Of a DNA stretch of 64,000 nucleotides, positions 50,618 to 59,562 are shown piece by piece. The notes below the pieces were generated by a model. It had not been told where the DNA came from, ran no database searches, and was given only the letters and a program-made list of their open reading frames with translations. The DNA lies in NCBI GenBank assembly GCA_041743655.1, contig JBGTMJ010000018.1:17422-81421 (forward strand), in the 5' to 3' direction. The stretch comes from JARIHD01 sp041743655. Its GTDB lineage: Bacteria > Patescibacteriota > Saccharimonadia > Saccharimonadales > UBA4665. Numbering within the stretch: the stretch's first letter is position 1; each line of letters begins with the position of its first letter. The translations under genes were made by a program, and so were the position numbers.

Positions 50618-51286
50618 CTAGTTAGGGTTAGGTGAAAACGTTATAGTTTCCTTTATTGGATCGATGTCATTATCTTTAAGATATTTGAGTGCTTTATTTT
50701 TGTACTCTTTAAGCTGTTGTTTATAGTCGGCATTATTGCTGGCTGGATCAGCTATTGGATAAAGAGTAACAATAAAACTTACCTTTTGAGCGGGAATTAT
50801 AGAATAATCCTTAGGGTCAATACCAGTAGAATAACTAATCTTGTAGTCCAATGTTTCATGGGGCAAACTGGTAAGTATCGGATAATCGCTTATAAGTTGC
50901 TGCCGCACTCTTGCTGCATTAATACCCCCTACTCTTTCTATTTCTTGTTGTATAGTAGGGTGATCTATTAACCATTGCCGTGCTTCAGGTGAATTTGCCT
51001 TCGGGAGTAAATAGATAGTTTGCTTTGGCGAATCAATCTTAGCAGTGTCTATGGTTACGCTATGTGCATCGAAGTATTGACGGGAGGCTTTCAGTACGTG
51101 TATTCCAGGTGTTAAGGTTACCTTTCCATTCTTTATTGTTTTACCGCCAAGTGTAATTGTTGAGTCGTTAGGTATAGCGGTGACCGTTACTTGTAGTCTC
51201 TTGGGTTTGAGTAGTAGGAATAGTGCTCCTATGATAAAAGCTGTTATAAAAAGAATGATGATGAGTTTTCGTTGATTCTGTACCAT
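50618..51286 (-). CDS. membrane-anchored PEGA-like protein, last gene of the T4SS operon
   Basis: 222 residues from ATG 51286 with AGGGG about 8 nt upstream (the TTG at 51292 is less likely). Signal anchor at about 8-26, then a short beta module (VTVTAIPNDSTITLGGKTIK, NGKVTLTPGIHVLKASRQYF) with the pattern of a PEGA domain. The remaining 130 residues have no recognised fold (HETLDYKISYSTGIDPKDYS, SFIVTLYPIADP). It starts 10 nt after the NlpC/P60 gene, so it is probably part of the same transcript and lies outside the membrane. Confidence 0.75.
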   Translation of the reverse strand: MVQNQRKLIIILFITAFIIGALFLLLKPKRLQVTVTAIPNDSTITLGGKTIKNGKVTLTPGIHVLKASRQYFDAHSVTIDTAKIDSPKQTIYLLPKANSPEARQWLIDHPTIQQEIERVGGINAARVRQQLISDYPILTSLPHETLDYKISYSTGIDPKDYSIIPAQKVSFIVTLYPIADPASNNADYKQQLKEYKNKALKYLKDNDIDPIKETITFSPNPN

Positions 51287-51296
51287 TGCCAAACCC

Positions 51297-52565
51297 CTAC
51301 TTTATTAGTCTGTACCATGCATAAGTTGTGAATTCGCTTGCTATATCTGCCATCGGCGCACGTGTATCAAGTGACGCTGACGCCGCGTTACCATTGAACC
51401 CAGGTATGCTGCCTACATAAATATATGTGTGTCCACCACCGGGGCCGCCATCGCGGATAGCAATGTCCCCAGGTTGTAGATTTTCAACGCCCGTTACCCC
51501 AGTCAATTTTTGGTATTTCTGAGGATTGTCTTCCATGTATTGCAGTTGATAAGTTGTGTTACCGTTCTTATTATTATATTCGGGATCAAGGCCACTATTT
51601 CTCATTACTCGTGTTACGAAGCCTCCGCAATCTACGCCAGGATAGCTCAGTCCACCAATATATTCACCATTAGCCTGAGCAGTTTTAACAGCTGTCTCGT
51701 AAGCGGGCTTCATATCGAAGTTGCCTTCTTTATAATCCGGCCACGCGTAATTTGCGATTGTTTGCATCAGGTTACCCGATACAGCTCCCACACAATCACC
51801 GCTGCCTGAAGCTATTGTCTCACCGCTTGATCCACCGGTTACGGCTACCGGTGAGGCTATTGCAGGAGAATCATTCCATAAACGAGTTACATAGTCTTGC
51901 GCCTGCCCTTTCTTCTCGTTATATCGATCTGGGAAAGCGGAGCGTTGTACAGCCTGAGCAGCAGCACCAGGATCCATGGATTGCCAATTTGGCAGATTCT
52001 GCAACCCTTTACTTAATGCTGGTGGTGCGTTAGAACCTGGTTTGCTGCCAAAAAACGCTTGTGCACTGTAAGCAGGATCCATGAGTTGCCATATAGCATC
52101 TTTATTACCTAAGGCAGCATCGCCAGTGGCAATTGTGCTCCAGCCAGTTGAGGGCCGTTGCTGGAATACGCCCACGGAGTCGTGGTCTTTTCCAACGGCC
52201 TGTTTTTTGGGGTTATCGAGTGACAATGGAACGGTGGAGTTGGCATAGATAGTAAGGTGTGACTCGGTAATTCCTACCATCAGCCCAATAAGCGCACCTG
52301 CTTGCCCAAGGTTTTCTGTCTTGGCAATGCCTATAATCGTTTTAGCGATTTCATCTTGAGAAGCTGTTGTACTTATGTTGCTTCCTGTCCCTAGTGTTGT
52401 GCCGCACGCACCGAGCGGAAGTATGTCATAGAAGGTCGTCTCTTGCACCAGGCTATCCCTATCATGATCACTAATCGTAGCATACGTGACTGGAGTAGAA
52501 CCTATGAATACAAGCCCGAATATGACTATAGCAGTAGATTTTAGTATATGTGTAAATAATCTCAC
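51297..52565 (-). CDS. exported cell-wall hydrolase: lysozyme-like plus NlpC/P60 domains (VirB1-like role)
   Basis: 422 residues from GTG 52565 with AGGAG 7 nt upstream. Signal peptide at about 1-30. The middle region has TENLGQAGALIGLMVGITES, HDSVGVFQQRPSTGWSTIA and LMDPAYSAQAFFG, a goose-lysozyme/transglycosylase-like pattern (catalytic Glu perhaps in ITESH). The C-terminal NlpC/P60-like peptidase has the catalytic Cys in SYPGVDCGGFVTRVMRNSGL, then LQPGDIAIRDGG and the His in GGGHTYIYVG. Such two-domain enzymes open the peptidoglycan for conjugation machines (VirB1/TcpG/Tn916 Orf14-like). It is in the same operon as VirB4. Confidence 0.88.
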   Translation of the reverse strand: MRLFTHILKSTAIVIFGLVFIGSTPVTYATISDHDRDSLVQETTFYDILPLGACGTTLGTGSNISTTASQDEIAKTIIGIAKTENLGQAGALIGLMVGITESHLTIYANSTVPLSLDNPKKQAVGKDHDSVGVFQQRPSTGWSTIATGDAALGNKDAIWQLMDPAYSAQAFFGSKPGSNAPPALSKGLQNLPNWQSMDPGAAAQAVQRSAFPDRYNEKKGQAQDYVTRLWNDSPAIASPVAVTGGSSGETIASGSGDCVGAVSGNLMQTIANYAWPDYKEGNFDMKPAYETAVKTAQANGEYIGGLSYPGVDCGGFVTRVMRNSGLDPEYNNKNGNTTYQLQYMEDNPQKYQKLTGVTGVENLQPGDIAIRDGGPGGGHTYIYVGSIPGFNGNAASASLDTRAPMADIASEFTTYAWYRLIK

Positions 52566-52574
52566 CTTGTTCTC

Positions 52575-55295
52575 CTACCTAGTTCCATAACCGTATGCGT
52601 TTGCATCCAAAGTTTCACTGTTGTACGCTGCACCAAGGCCGCCACGGATTGATGAGTCGAGTAACGCACAGTTATACACCTGCTTTATTTTGTTCAGTGT
52701 TGCCTCGTCTGGTTCACCCCTATAGAGTCTGGCATAAAACGCATCACTGTTGCCGACAAGTTCCCAAGTTAGTTCTTCAGACGGAATAAGGTCAAAATCC
52801 TTATCATCAGCATTAGTACTGGTTTGAGGTGTCATGTCAAGAGGATCCAGATCCATGCACTTGTCTGGGAAGTCGTATGTTTCAACTCCGCCAAACTGGG
52901 CAGCAGCGTACGAATCGTCATTAGCAGCCCTTGCTTTCATGAATATTGATCCGTTTAGTGTGTTACCAATCGTCGAAGTAACAGTAGAACGTAGCCCGTT
53001 ATTGGTTACTGCGAATAGCCCTTGGGCCGTAACTGAATCATGGTTCCCTAACGACAGATATCTATCAAAGAGCCCAGTAGAATTGTACTGTTCATTTAAA
53101 AACGCAGTCACATTTTGACGTGAGAGAGCTGCACTTGCAGCGGTTGTGGCAGCTGCTCCCTGGTTACGAGCGGCAAATTCTGCTGAAGCTGAGGCGCCCA
53201 TAAGTGCATGGTTGAAAAGGACTCCCGCAGGGGCATTTTCCGACAGTGTCGGTCCGGCTCCCAAGATTGTGGAAAGACCAGTGACTACATATGCCATCAT
53301 TTCCTGTAATGTTCCTCCGAGCCCACTTGCAGTGAGTGCAGCGGTAATTCCTGGTATCACTGGCCCAAGCAAACTGCTTATAAAGGCACCTATTGCATTG
53401 TTAACCCATCCTACAACTTTTTCTGCGCCGCTAGCTCTATAGACGATGAACAATGGTTCTAAGCCCATGCCAAACGAGCTTTTATACATATTTTGGATAT
53501 TTTGAGCAGTATTTCCTCCGTTACCCCCGTTGAGTTTCTCGAAATCACACATCCAATGATCCTGCTCTCTAGCAGCTTTTGCATTTTCCGGCCGCAGCAT
53601 TTTTGCTTGGAATTCAGGACCACAGTACGTAGCCTTATCTTTTGTAGGTTCCAGGCTTGCCGCTGAAGCAACTGTTGAAGTACTTTTGTTCCTGATAACG
53701 TCCCAACCCTCACCAGAACCACCCCCCCTAATAACTCCCATGGCGTCGTTCACTTCAGTGGCAGTTACCTCACCTGTTCGTATCTGGTCGCGCATAATAC
53801 CAAAAGTGGTGTACAAGCCGATGGCTTGTGTTGCTTTCGCCATATACACCATCCCCGTCAAAGCGCCACTTCTGATAGCTTTATCAATAGTGTTGAGTGT
53901 ATCAACTATGTCCACAAGCGCAAGGGGACCAGCCAGTTTTGCTGCCAGGTTTTTGGTAAAAACAGCAGAGTCGAGCACCGCTTGGTCGCTGATGACTTCC
54001 GTCAAAACCCGTCCGGTTGCACCCTCATTTTTTATAAGCTCGCCTTGATTAGTTGCTTTCTTCCCATCAAGATCACTTGCCTTACACTCTGGAGGCTTGG
54101 TGGCTCCGGCGCACTTCTCTGACACTACGAGGCGTGTAGCTTTATTCGCTGGGTCACTGGGATCGGTCGAACCTTTGCAGTCTGTAATGCCAAAAATGCA
54201 CTGGACGAACTTACCTGCTTTGGTGCTTTCCGGCAGCGCTTTGACGATAATTTTATTGCGTATGGATTTACCTTTTTCATCCACCTTGTCCCGTGTTGTC
54301 TCAAAAAAACGCCAGTCGCGAACACCAGTCATGTTCTGGATAGATTTACGCAGATAATATCGCTTTACAACCTGGTAGAACTTAGTATTTCTATTAACAG
54401 CCTCTTTAATGGCTTTCCGAGCTTCCTTATCGTTCTTTAAAACCTTTACCTCAACAAAGTCACGAAGACGGTTATTAAAACCGTTGGGATCTACTTTGTT
54501 CCACGCATTTATCTCACCTTCAGTTGGAGCGTCAAGCTTAAACTCCTTATCGTTAATGGTTATAATTGCTGGCCGATACTTAACTACATTTCCTTCCTTA
54601 TAAGCAAAACTTGCAAACTTAATACCCTCTTTTTCGAATAAATCCTTTTCAAACTTGGAGACCCGCATAAGCTTATACCAGACGTACAAAGGGTCAGTCT
54701 TACTGATACCCTTAGCTTTGAAGATAATATTATCGCGGTCAGCTGGATTTAGGTTGGAGGCTACCTCTACTTCAGCTAATCGAAGCCTCATATAGGTAGA
54801 TATCCACTTAGTTGATCGGCCATCCATCGATACCTGGTAACGTATAAACGCCTTACCATCAATATTACTCAGCATGTGGTCTAGCTGAAATACATTAATA
54901 AAACTGAAGATCCCAACAACACTTCCGCCAATACCTACTCCAAACACCCCGGCAACTAAGGCAATAATCTTACGCTTGCGGTTAAACTTGGAAAGAAAGC
55001 CACGTTTTTTGCCTTTTCTTCCTTTTTTGGCCCATTTCCCCGTGTAACCTTTACCTAGTTGGTCACCAGGGGTTTTATTCTCAGTTGTGCCGTTACTCTG
55101 ACCATCCTGCACATTTTGTTTATCTTTCGTTGGACCATCAGAACCTGATTGCCCCCCATCTTCTGGGCTAGCTTCCCGTTCCCTTAAATCTTCCTTCAGC
55201 TCTTTGGGGATTAGAGTACCACTGTCACTATTCCAGTAGTTACCATCACCTTTATTTCTGTCTTCTTTATCTTCGTCATAGGGTTCGTTTGCCAT
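52575..55295 (-). CDS. large membrane protein of the T4SS operon, function unknown
   Basis: 906 residues. Residues 1-90 are acidic and Gly/Asp-rich (probably disordered); a basic patch (KKGRKGKKRGFLSKFNRKRK) precedes a membrane helix at about 110-135 (IIALVAGVFGVGIGGSVVGI). Then comes a charged region with several Cys (VQCIFGITDCKGS, VSEKCAGATKPPECKASD), further hydrophobic segments around 470-520 (GALTGMVYMAKATQAIGLYT) and 625-690 (VGWVNNAIGAFISSLLGPVI, MMAYVVTGLSTILGAG) and a soluble C-terminus. It resembles no family I can name; its position between VirB4 and the wall hydrolase suggests a channel or scaffold component. Confidence 0.78.
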   Translation of the reverse strand: MANEPYDEDKEDRNKGDGNYWNSDSGTLIPKELKEDLREREASPEDGGQSGSDGPTKDKQNVQDGQSNGTTENKTPGDQLGKGYTGKWAKKGRKGKKRGFLSKFNRKRKIIALVAGVFGVGIGGSVVGIFSFINVFQLDHMLSNIDGKAFIRYQVSMDGRSTKWISTYMRLRLAEVEVASNLNPADRDNIIFKAKGISKTDPLYVWYKLMRVSKFEKDLFEKEGIKFASFAYKEGNVVKYRPAIITINDKEFKLDAPTEGEINAWNKVDPNGFNNRLRDFVEVKVLKNDKEARKAIKEAVNRNTKFYQVVKRYYLRKSIQNMTGVRDWRFFETTRDKVDEKGKSIRNKIIVKALPESTKAGKFVQCIFGITDCKGSTDPSDPANKATRLVVSEKCAGATKPPECKASDLDGKKATNQGELIKNEGATGRVLTEVISDQAVLDSAVFTKNLAAKLAGPLALVDIVDTLNTIDKAIRSGALTGMVYMAKATQAIGLYTTFGIMRDQIRTGEVTATEVNDAMGVIRGGGSGEGWDVIRNKSTSTVASAASLEPTKDKATYCGPEFQAKMLRPENAKAAREQDHWMCDFEKLNGGNGGNTAQNIQNMYKSSFGMGLEPLFIVYRASGAEKVVGWVNNAIGAFISSLLGPVIPGITAALTASGLGGTLQEMMAYVVTGLSTILGAGPTLSENAPAGVLFNHALMGASASAEFAARNQGAAATTAASAALSRQNVTAFLNEQYNSTGLFDRYLSLGNHDSVTAQGLFAVTNNGLRSTVTSTIGNTLNGSIFMKARAANDDSYAAAQFGGVETYDFPDKCMDLDPLDMTPQTSTNADDKDFDLIPSEELTWELVGNSDAFYARLYRGEPDEATLNKIKQVYNCALLDSSIRGGLGAAYNSETLDANAYGYGTR

Positions 55296-55310
55296 ACTCT
55301 GTTACTCTAG

Positions 55311-57233
55311 CTATACAGTGGGGTAAGCTTGGCCGCTAAGATCAATCGTGCCTTGGGGCTGATTCATGTCCTGAACTGGCCCATTATTTACTGGTCGTGC
55401 CTGGCCAGGGCTAGTACTGATAAGCCCGGCTTCAGTTGGGCTGGCTACTATCTGGATGTGGACATGGTTTTGGCCAGCAAAGAATAGCCCTTGCCCTACC
55501 GGGAACTGGCTTAAGCGCTTTTTCTCTTCAGAAGTAAGTTTAAACACGTCAGATAGTACATCCACAGCCGTTGGCGACTGTTTAAGGAGTAACTGCATTG
55601 AGGCGTTCGCTACGACTGCCCGGCCCATACGTGAACCCATAAAGTCTTCGACATCCTGGGTAATAGTGGTAATGCCCAGATTATATTTACGGGCGCGTTT
55701 TGACAGGCTAAACAAAAAGTTTGCCGAATCTTCATATTTCATCAGCTGCCAAGCCTCATCGACTATCAGGAGCCGGCGTTTCTGATCAGTTTTGGTTCTA
55801 TCCCATATGAAGCTAAGTACTATATACATTGCTACAGGGCGGAGTTCATCTTCCAGATCACGGATATTGAAGACTACTAACGGATTGTTGATGTTGATGT
55901 TTGATGGTTGGCTGAATATGCCGGCAAAGGTCCCGGTAGTATATTTACGCAGCCGTTGGGCAAGTTGTGGACCGCTGCCGCCCATGTGTAGAAGCGTGTC
56001 GTACAGGTTGCTAATAGTTGGGGGTGGAGAGGTGTGCGTAAGCGGGTCATTGGTAATACCTGCTTTGGCGTAGGTTTCAATTAAAGCTGCATCCAGGTCT
56101 GATTCTTCGACTGGCGTTAGGGCTGGAGCCATTACCTGGTTGCCGCCAACCATCTGGGCTTGGGCGCCGCCCATCATCAGACGGAACAGACCATGCAGAG
56201 TAATAAGGTTACTTCTCAGTGCGTTATCGGCTTCTTCCGTATCAACAACGCGGGGCAAATCGAATGGATTTATACGCGTAGCCGAATTAAGGCTCAGCCG
56301 CACATAAGTGCCGCCAACTGCATCACACATACGTTCATATTCATTCTCTGGGTCAATAATAAATATCTCAGTACCCAGCATGAGCGACCGGATTGCTTCC
56401 AGCTTAACAGCAAACGACTTACCCGCTCCAGACTTCGCAAATACAACTGAGTTACTGTTTTCCAGCGTAAAGCGGTCAAAGATGACCAGCCCGGAGTTGT
56501 GCATGTTAATGCCATACAGAATACCATTTTCTTGGCTTAAATCGGCCGAAGTAAATGGAAAGCTGGTGCTGATTGCCCCGGTGCTCATGTTACGGCGGAT
56601 TTGTAGCTGGTCGGTGAATTGGGGGACTGTACTGTTAAGCCCTTGCTCTTGCTGTGAGGTTGCAGCTTTGGAATAAACAAGCTGTTGCCCGAGTAATGAT
56701 TCAACCTTGTGCGAGACGAACTCCAGCTCTTCCAAGCTGCCACCGTATATGGTGAAGTAGAACCCAAAACGGAAAAAACGCTCCTCGCCCACCTGTAACT
56801 TATCACGCATTTCCTCAGCGTCCAAGATAGCAGCTTGTTTAGCCGGGTCGCGTATACGCCCTTTTTCATTGTCAATTTGTATGCCGGCTTCCAATTGGGT
56901 TACTTTTTTGCGTAAATTCTCCAGTACTACCTGGCTCTCGACAGGATAGATCATCACCGATATGTCTATAATCTCATCAAGGTTAATCAGGTTACCCATC
57001 CAGCCTGTATATAATTGGCGTGGGTAGCCATACACAAAGTAGGTGCGTGCAAACCTGGTTCCCAGGCGGAAGTAGGTACTTTGGAACTCAATCGAACTGG
57101 GTGCGATAAAATCACGCAGTGCGGTAATGCCTTTACGGAAGGCACTTTCCACCTCTTGTTTTTCCCGTTCCTGTTGTGCCTGGGCCAGTGCGACAGGGTC
57201 TAACTTTTGTTGTCTCTTACCAAGTAAACCCAT
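55311..57233 (-). CDS. virB4: T4SS ATPase VirB4/TraC-like
   Basis: 640 residues. Seen: DEIIDISVMIYPVESQVVLE in the N-terminal part, the phosphate-binding VVFAKSGAGKSFAVKLEAIR (Walker A GKSGAGKS-like), IFIIDPENEYERMCDAVGGT, Walker B RRLLIVDEAWQLMKYEDSAN, SKRARKYNLGITTITQDVED and LLLKQSPTAVDVLSDVFKLT. These are the hallmarks of VirB4 hexameric ATPases that power pilus assembly and substrate transfer at the inner membrane. The start ATG overlaps the upstream stop (TAATG). The C-terminal 40 residues are Pro/Gln/Gly-rich. Confidence 0.93.
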   Translation of the reverse strand: MGLLGKRQQKLDPVALAQAQQEREKQEVESAFRKGITALRDFIAPSSIEFQSTYFRLGTRFARTYFVYGYPRQLYTGWMGNLINLDEIIDISVMIYPVESQVVLENLRKKVTQLEAGIQIDNEKGRIRDPAKQAAILDAEEMRDKLQVGEERFFRFGFYFTIYGGSLEELEFVSHKVESLLGQQLVYSKAATSQQEQGLNSTVPQFTDQLQIRRNMSTGAISTSFPFTSADLSQENGILYGINMHNSGLVIFDRFTLENSNSVVFAKSGAGKSFAVKLEAIRSLMLGTEIFIIDPENEYERMCDAVGGTYVRLSLNSATRINPFDLPRVVDTEEADNALRSNLITLHGLFRLMMGGAQAQMVGGNQVMAPALTPVEESDLDAALIETYAKAGITNDPLTHTSPPPTISNLYDTLLHMGGSGPQLAQRLRKYTTGTFAGIFSQPSNININNPLVVFNIRDLEDELRPVAMYIVLSFIWDRTKTDQKRRLLIVDEAWQLMKYEDSANFLFSLSKRARKYNLGITTITQDVEDFMGSRMGRAVVANASMQLLLKQSPTAVDVLSDVFKLTSEEKKRLSQFPVGQGLFFAGQNHVHIQIVASPTEAGLISTSPGQARPVNNGPVQDMNQPQGTIDLSGQAYPTV

Positions 57234-58303
57234 TACGCTAGCTCCCTGTCTAATTGTGGCTGGCGGGCAAATCCTTTACCTTTGGTAATCACGTCAGCAT
57301 TCAATTGACCAAAGTTTTTTAGCTGCTGGCGGGTGGCAGTATCAGGGTTATAGGTATCATAGTACAGCTCAATTAATTCCTGGGTATCAAGCGGCAACCC
57401 CTGTATACTCGCTTGCATCAAGCCGCTTAAGACTGTCTGCACCCGTGTGCGTAGCTCTGTCTTGGCTTTTTCCAAATCTTCCTCGTTAATGACGACGTGT
57501 TGTTCTCTTTTGCTGAATAGGTCGGATAAGCCTGTAATAAAGTTCTTGCTCTGGGTAAGTGCTTTCTGGACATCAACGTGAGGGAAATACGGCACAACAA
57601 CATAAAAATTCTTATCCATAATATTGGTTTGCTGGGCAAGCGAGGTAATGTAGCTTATGTAGTCGTCCATCAGCAGCGCAAGCAGCATATTGTCATGTTC
57701 GGAGCGGATTTTGTCAAGCCGTTCCAAATACGGAGTGAGGTCTACTTTTTGGGAACGAATAAGTATCTGAACCGGAAAATACAAAGAGTTCAAAAAGCTC
57801 TGGTAACTATACTCCACCGCTTCCTGCTCCTGGGGACTCATAAGGTCAAAATTGATCGACTTTACCATAATGACTGAACGGAACGACCCGTCATTCATAA
57901 TGACAATACCATCGCGTATTTCTGCAATTTGTAACGAGTTCTGAGTGCTATTGGGCCTGGGCCTGGTTTTCGTCCGCTGCACAGCAGGCTTGTGTTGAGT
58001 GCTTTGATTCTCTTGTTGTAGCGCCGGTTCATTGGCTGGTTGTTCTACTGAAGTATCAAATTTTGGTGGTTGCTCGGTGGTTGGTGATGGTTGCGGTACA
58101 GGCTCATATTGTTGTACCGCGTCTTGGGGGGGCACTGTTTGTTGGGGTTCTGAGGATTCTGTCTGCTGCTGGACATTTGCTGCAGCAACCTCCGCACTAT
58201 GTGGAGGTACAGGTACAAAAGGTACGTCGTCAACCTGAACCGGCTCACTATGTGTTGGCGGCATAAGGGGATCTTGCTGGGGAGTTGGCGGATTAGGATT
58301 CAT
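57233..58303 (-). CDS. TraC-like/VirB4 N-terminal-domain protein with proline-rich head
   Basis: 356 residues. Residues 1-115 are extremely rich in Pro, Gln and Glu (disordered). The rest, from about 125, has LQIAEIRDGIVIMNDGSFRS, FNSLYFPVQILIRSQKVDLT-like strands (VEYSYQSFLNSLYFPVQILI), NFYVVVPYFPHVDVQKALTQ and RTRVQTVLSGLMQASIQGLP, which corresponds to the N-terminal part of VirB4/TraC proteins, without any Walker motif. It thus looks like a separate gene for a VirB4 accessory/N-terminal domain, translationally coupled (TAATG) to the ATPase gene downstream. It probably binds VirB4 and the PrgI-like membrane protein (inference). Confidence 0.83.
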   Translation of the reverse strand: MNPNPPTPQQDPLMPPTHSEPVQVDDVPFVPVPPHSAEVAAANVQQQTESSEPQQTVPPQDAVQQYEPVPQPSPTTEQPPKFDTSVEQPANEPALQQENQSTQHKPAVQRTKTRPRPNSTQNSLQIAEIRDGIVIMNDGSFRSVIMVKSINFDLMSPQEQEAVEYSYQSFLNSLYFPVQILIRSQKVDLTPYLERLDKIRSEHDNMLLALLMDDYISYITSLAQQTNIMDKNFYVVVPYFPHVDVQKALTQSKNFITGLSDLFSKREQHVVINEEDLEKAKTELRTRVQTVLSGLMQASIQGLPLDTQELIELYYDTYNPDTATRQQLKNFGQLNADVITKGKGFARQPQLDRELA

Positions 58304-58351
58304 GAATACTTAGACTATCCCTACCATAGCTAATTGAACTTCTATGATTGA

Positions 58352-59509
58352 CTAATGCTGAAAAATGATCCCTTCATCTTGTGGCGGCCCTTTACGTTTG
58401 TACGCCTCGCGGGCGATAGTAGCCACGTTGAGATCATCGTTCCTTGCAAGGTCTAGTATAGCAGCGTTCGGTTGCTGTGTCACACCCGGCAACGGTGGTT
58501 GGGACGGTATTAATGGTTGCGGATTACCCAATGTTTTCTGCTGTGTGGCTGCTGCTGGATTCTGGGCTGAGAGTGGTTGTATGACATTCAGGTGTCCCTG
58601 TGCATTAGGACTGAGTGTTGGCTGCATATCCAATCGCTTAATGAATGATTCTTCGTAAGGCGTAGGGTTTGCCGCAGCAACAGGCAGGTCTGATGCTGCG
58701 GACCCGGGAGCTACTACCTGTGTATTAAACGTTACAGCGTCCTGCGGGATTGTAGAGGTTGTTTGATTGGGCTGGCTCAGGAACCAATAGTCATTTGCTG
58801 GCTCCTGCCCCATTGGTTGGGCGGGTATCGGTGGAGGGGCTAGTGGCGTTTTTGTGGTGCCCTGCATGCGGTTCATAATGCTTTGATGGTGTGCTTTGGT
58901 TGAGGCGGTTATCATGTTGTCAAATTGGTGGGCAACAGGGCTGTTCTGTGTATCCAACATATCTTCAGCAGCGCGTGCATCAATAGTTGGCACGGGTTGT
59001 GGTAAAGAACTAGAGCTTATAAGGCGGTCAGACCCTGCATCATTACTGAGGAAAGAAGGTTGTCCGTAGGCGTTTACGCCCACGTGTTTGATAGTCCATC
59101 CCCGGCTGTCAATGGTTCCAGCTAAGGTTCTTAAGCGGCTTCTTACTTCATTCTGCGAAAGACCGTTGGTAAATATTTGTTCTACCACTTTTGGTGCGGT
59201 GATAGTAACCAGTTCTTTAATGCCACTCTGGTTCCAGATACGCTTGCGTGGCTTTACTAAAAATCGTATCTTGGCTAATGCCCATACTTCTGTTGGCTGG
59301 TCGCGGCTCCACGGCCAGGCAAAGAAAGCTGCTGCAAGCGTTAATGGCAAGAATACCGCAGTCATAAAAGGCAGGCCGTTAGTGATTACAAGAAACGTAA
59401 GATACCCGTTAAAGGCGGCGGCAAGTCCATAAATAAACTGACGCAGCGTCAACGGCCCGATAAGCTTATCTTCGGCCTCTATATCTTGCAGTACTTTATA
59501 CGTTGCCAT
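58352..59509 (-). CDS. PrgI-family T4SS membrane protein
   Basis: 385 residues. The N-terminal 100 residues have the PrgI/VirB3-like layout: YKVLQDIEAEDKLIGPLTLR, two membrane helices (QFIYGLAAAFNGYLTFLVIT; FMTAVFLPLTLAAAFFAWPW) and KIRFLVKPRKRIWN. A moderately conserved region follows (VEQIFTNGLSQNEVRSRLRT), then a long Pro/Gln-rich disordered C-terminus (QPLIPSQPPLPGVTQQP). PrgI proteins of Gram-positive conjugation systems are small; the added tail here is unusual. It is divergent in position only from TrbL, which lies 53 nt upstream in the same direction. TATACT ends 8 nt before the ATG. Confidence 0.88.
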   Translation of the reverse strand: MATYKVLQDIEAEDKLIGPLTLRQFIYGLAAAFNGYLTFLVITNGLPFMTAVFLPLTLAAAFFAWPWSRDQPTEVWALAKIRFLVKPRKRIWNQSGIKELVTITAPKVVEQIFTNGLSQNEVRSRLRTLAGTIDSRGWTIKHVGVNAYGQPSFLSNDAGSDRLISSSSLPQPVPTIDARAAEDMLDTQNSPVAHQFDNMITASTKAHHQSIMNRMQGTTKTPLAPPPIPAQPMGQEPANDYWFLSQPNQTTSTIPQDAVTFNTQVVAPGSAASDLPVAAANPTPYEESFIKRLDMQPTLSPNAQGHLNVIQPLSAQNPAAATQQKTLGNPQPLIPSQPPLPGVTQQPNAAILDLARNDDLNVATIAREAYKRKGPPQDEGIIFQH

Positions 59510-59517
59510 CAGAATCT

Positions 59518-59523
59518 AGTATA
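59518..59523 (-). promoter_or_regulatory. -10 element TATACT of the prgI-virB4 operon
   Basis: TATACT on the minus strand ends 8 nt before the prgI-like ATG (59509), with TAGACG at 59541-59546 as a fair -35 at 17-nt spacing. No ribosome binding site precedes the ATG, so the mRNA is predicted to be leaderless. Confidence 0.5.
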
Positions 59524-59562
59524 ACGTAGCGTATGTTCGGCGTCTAAATATAGTGCGCATTA

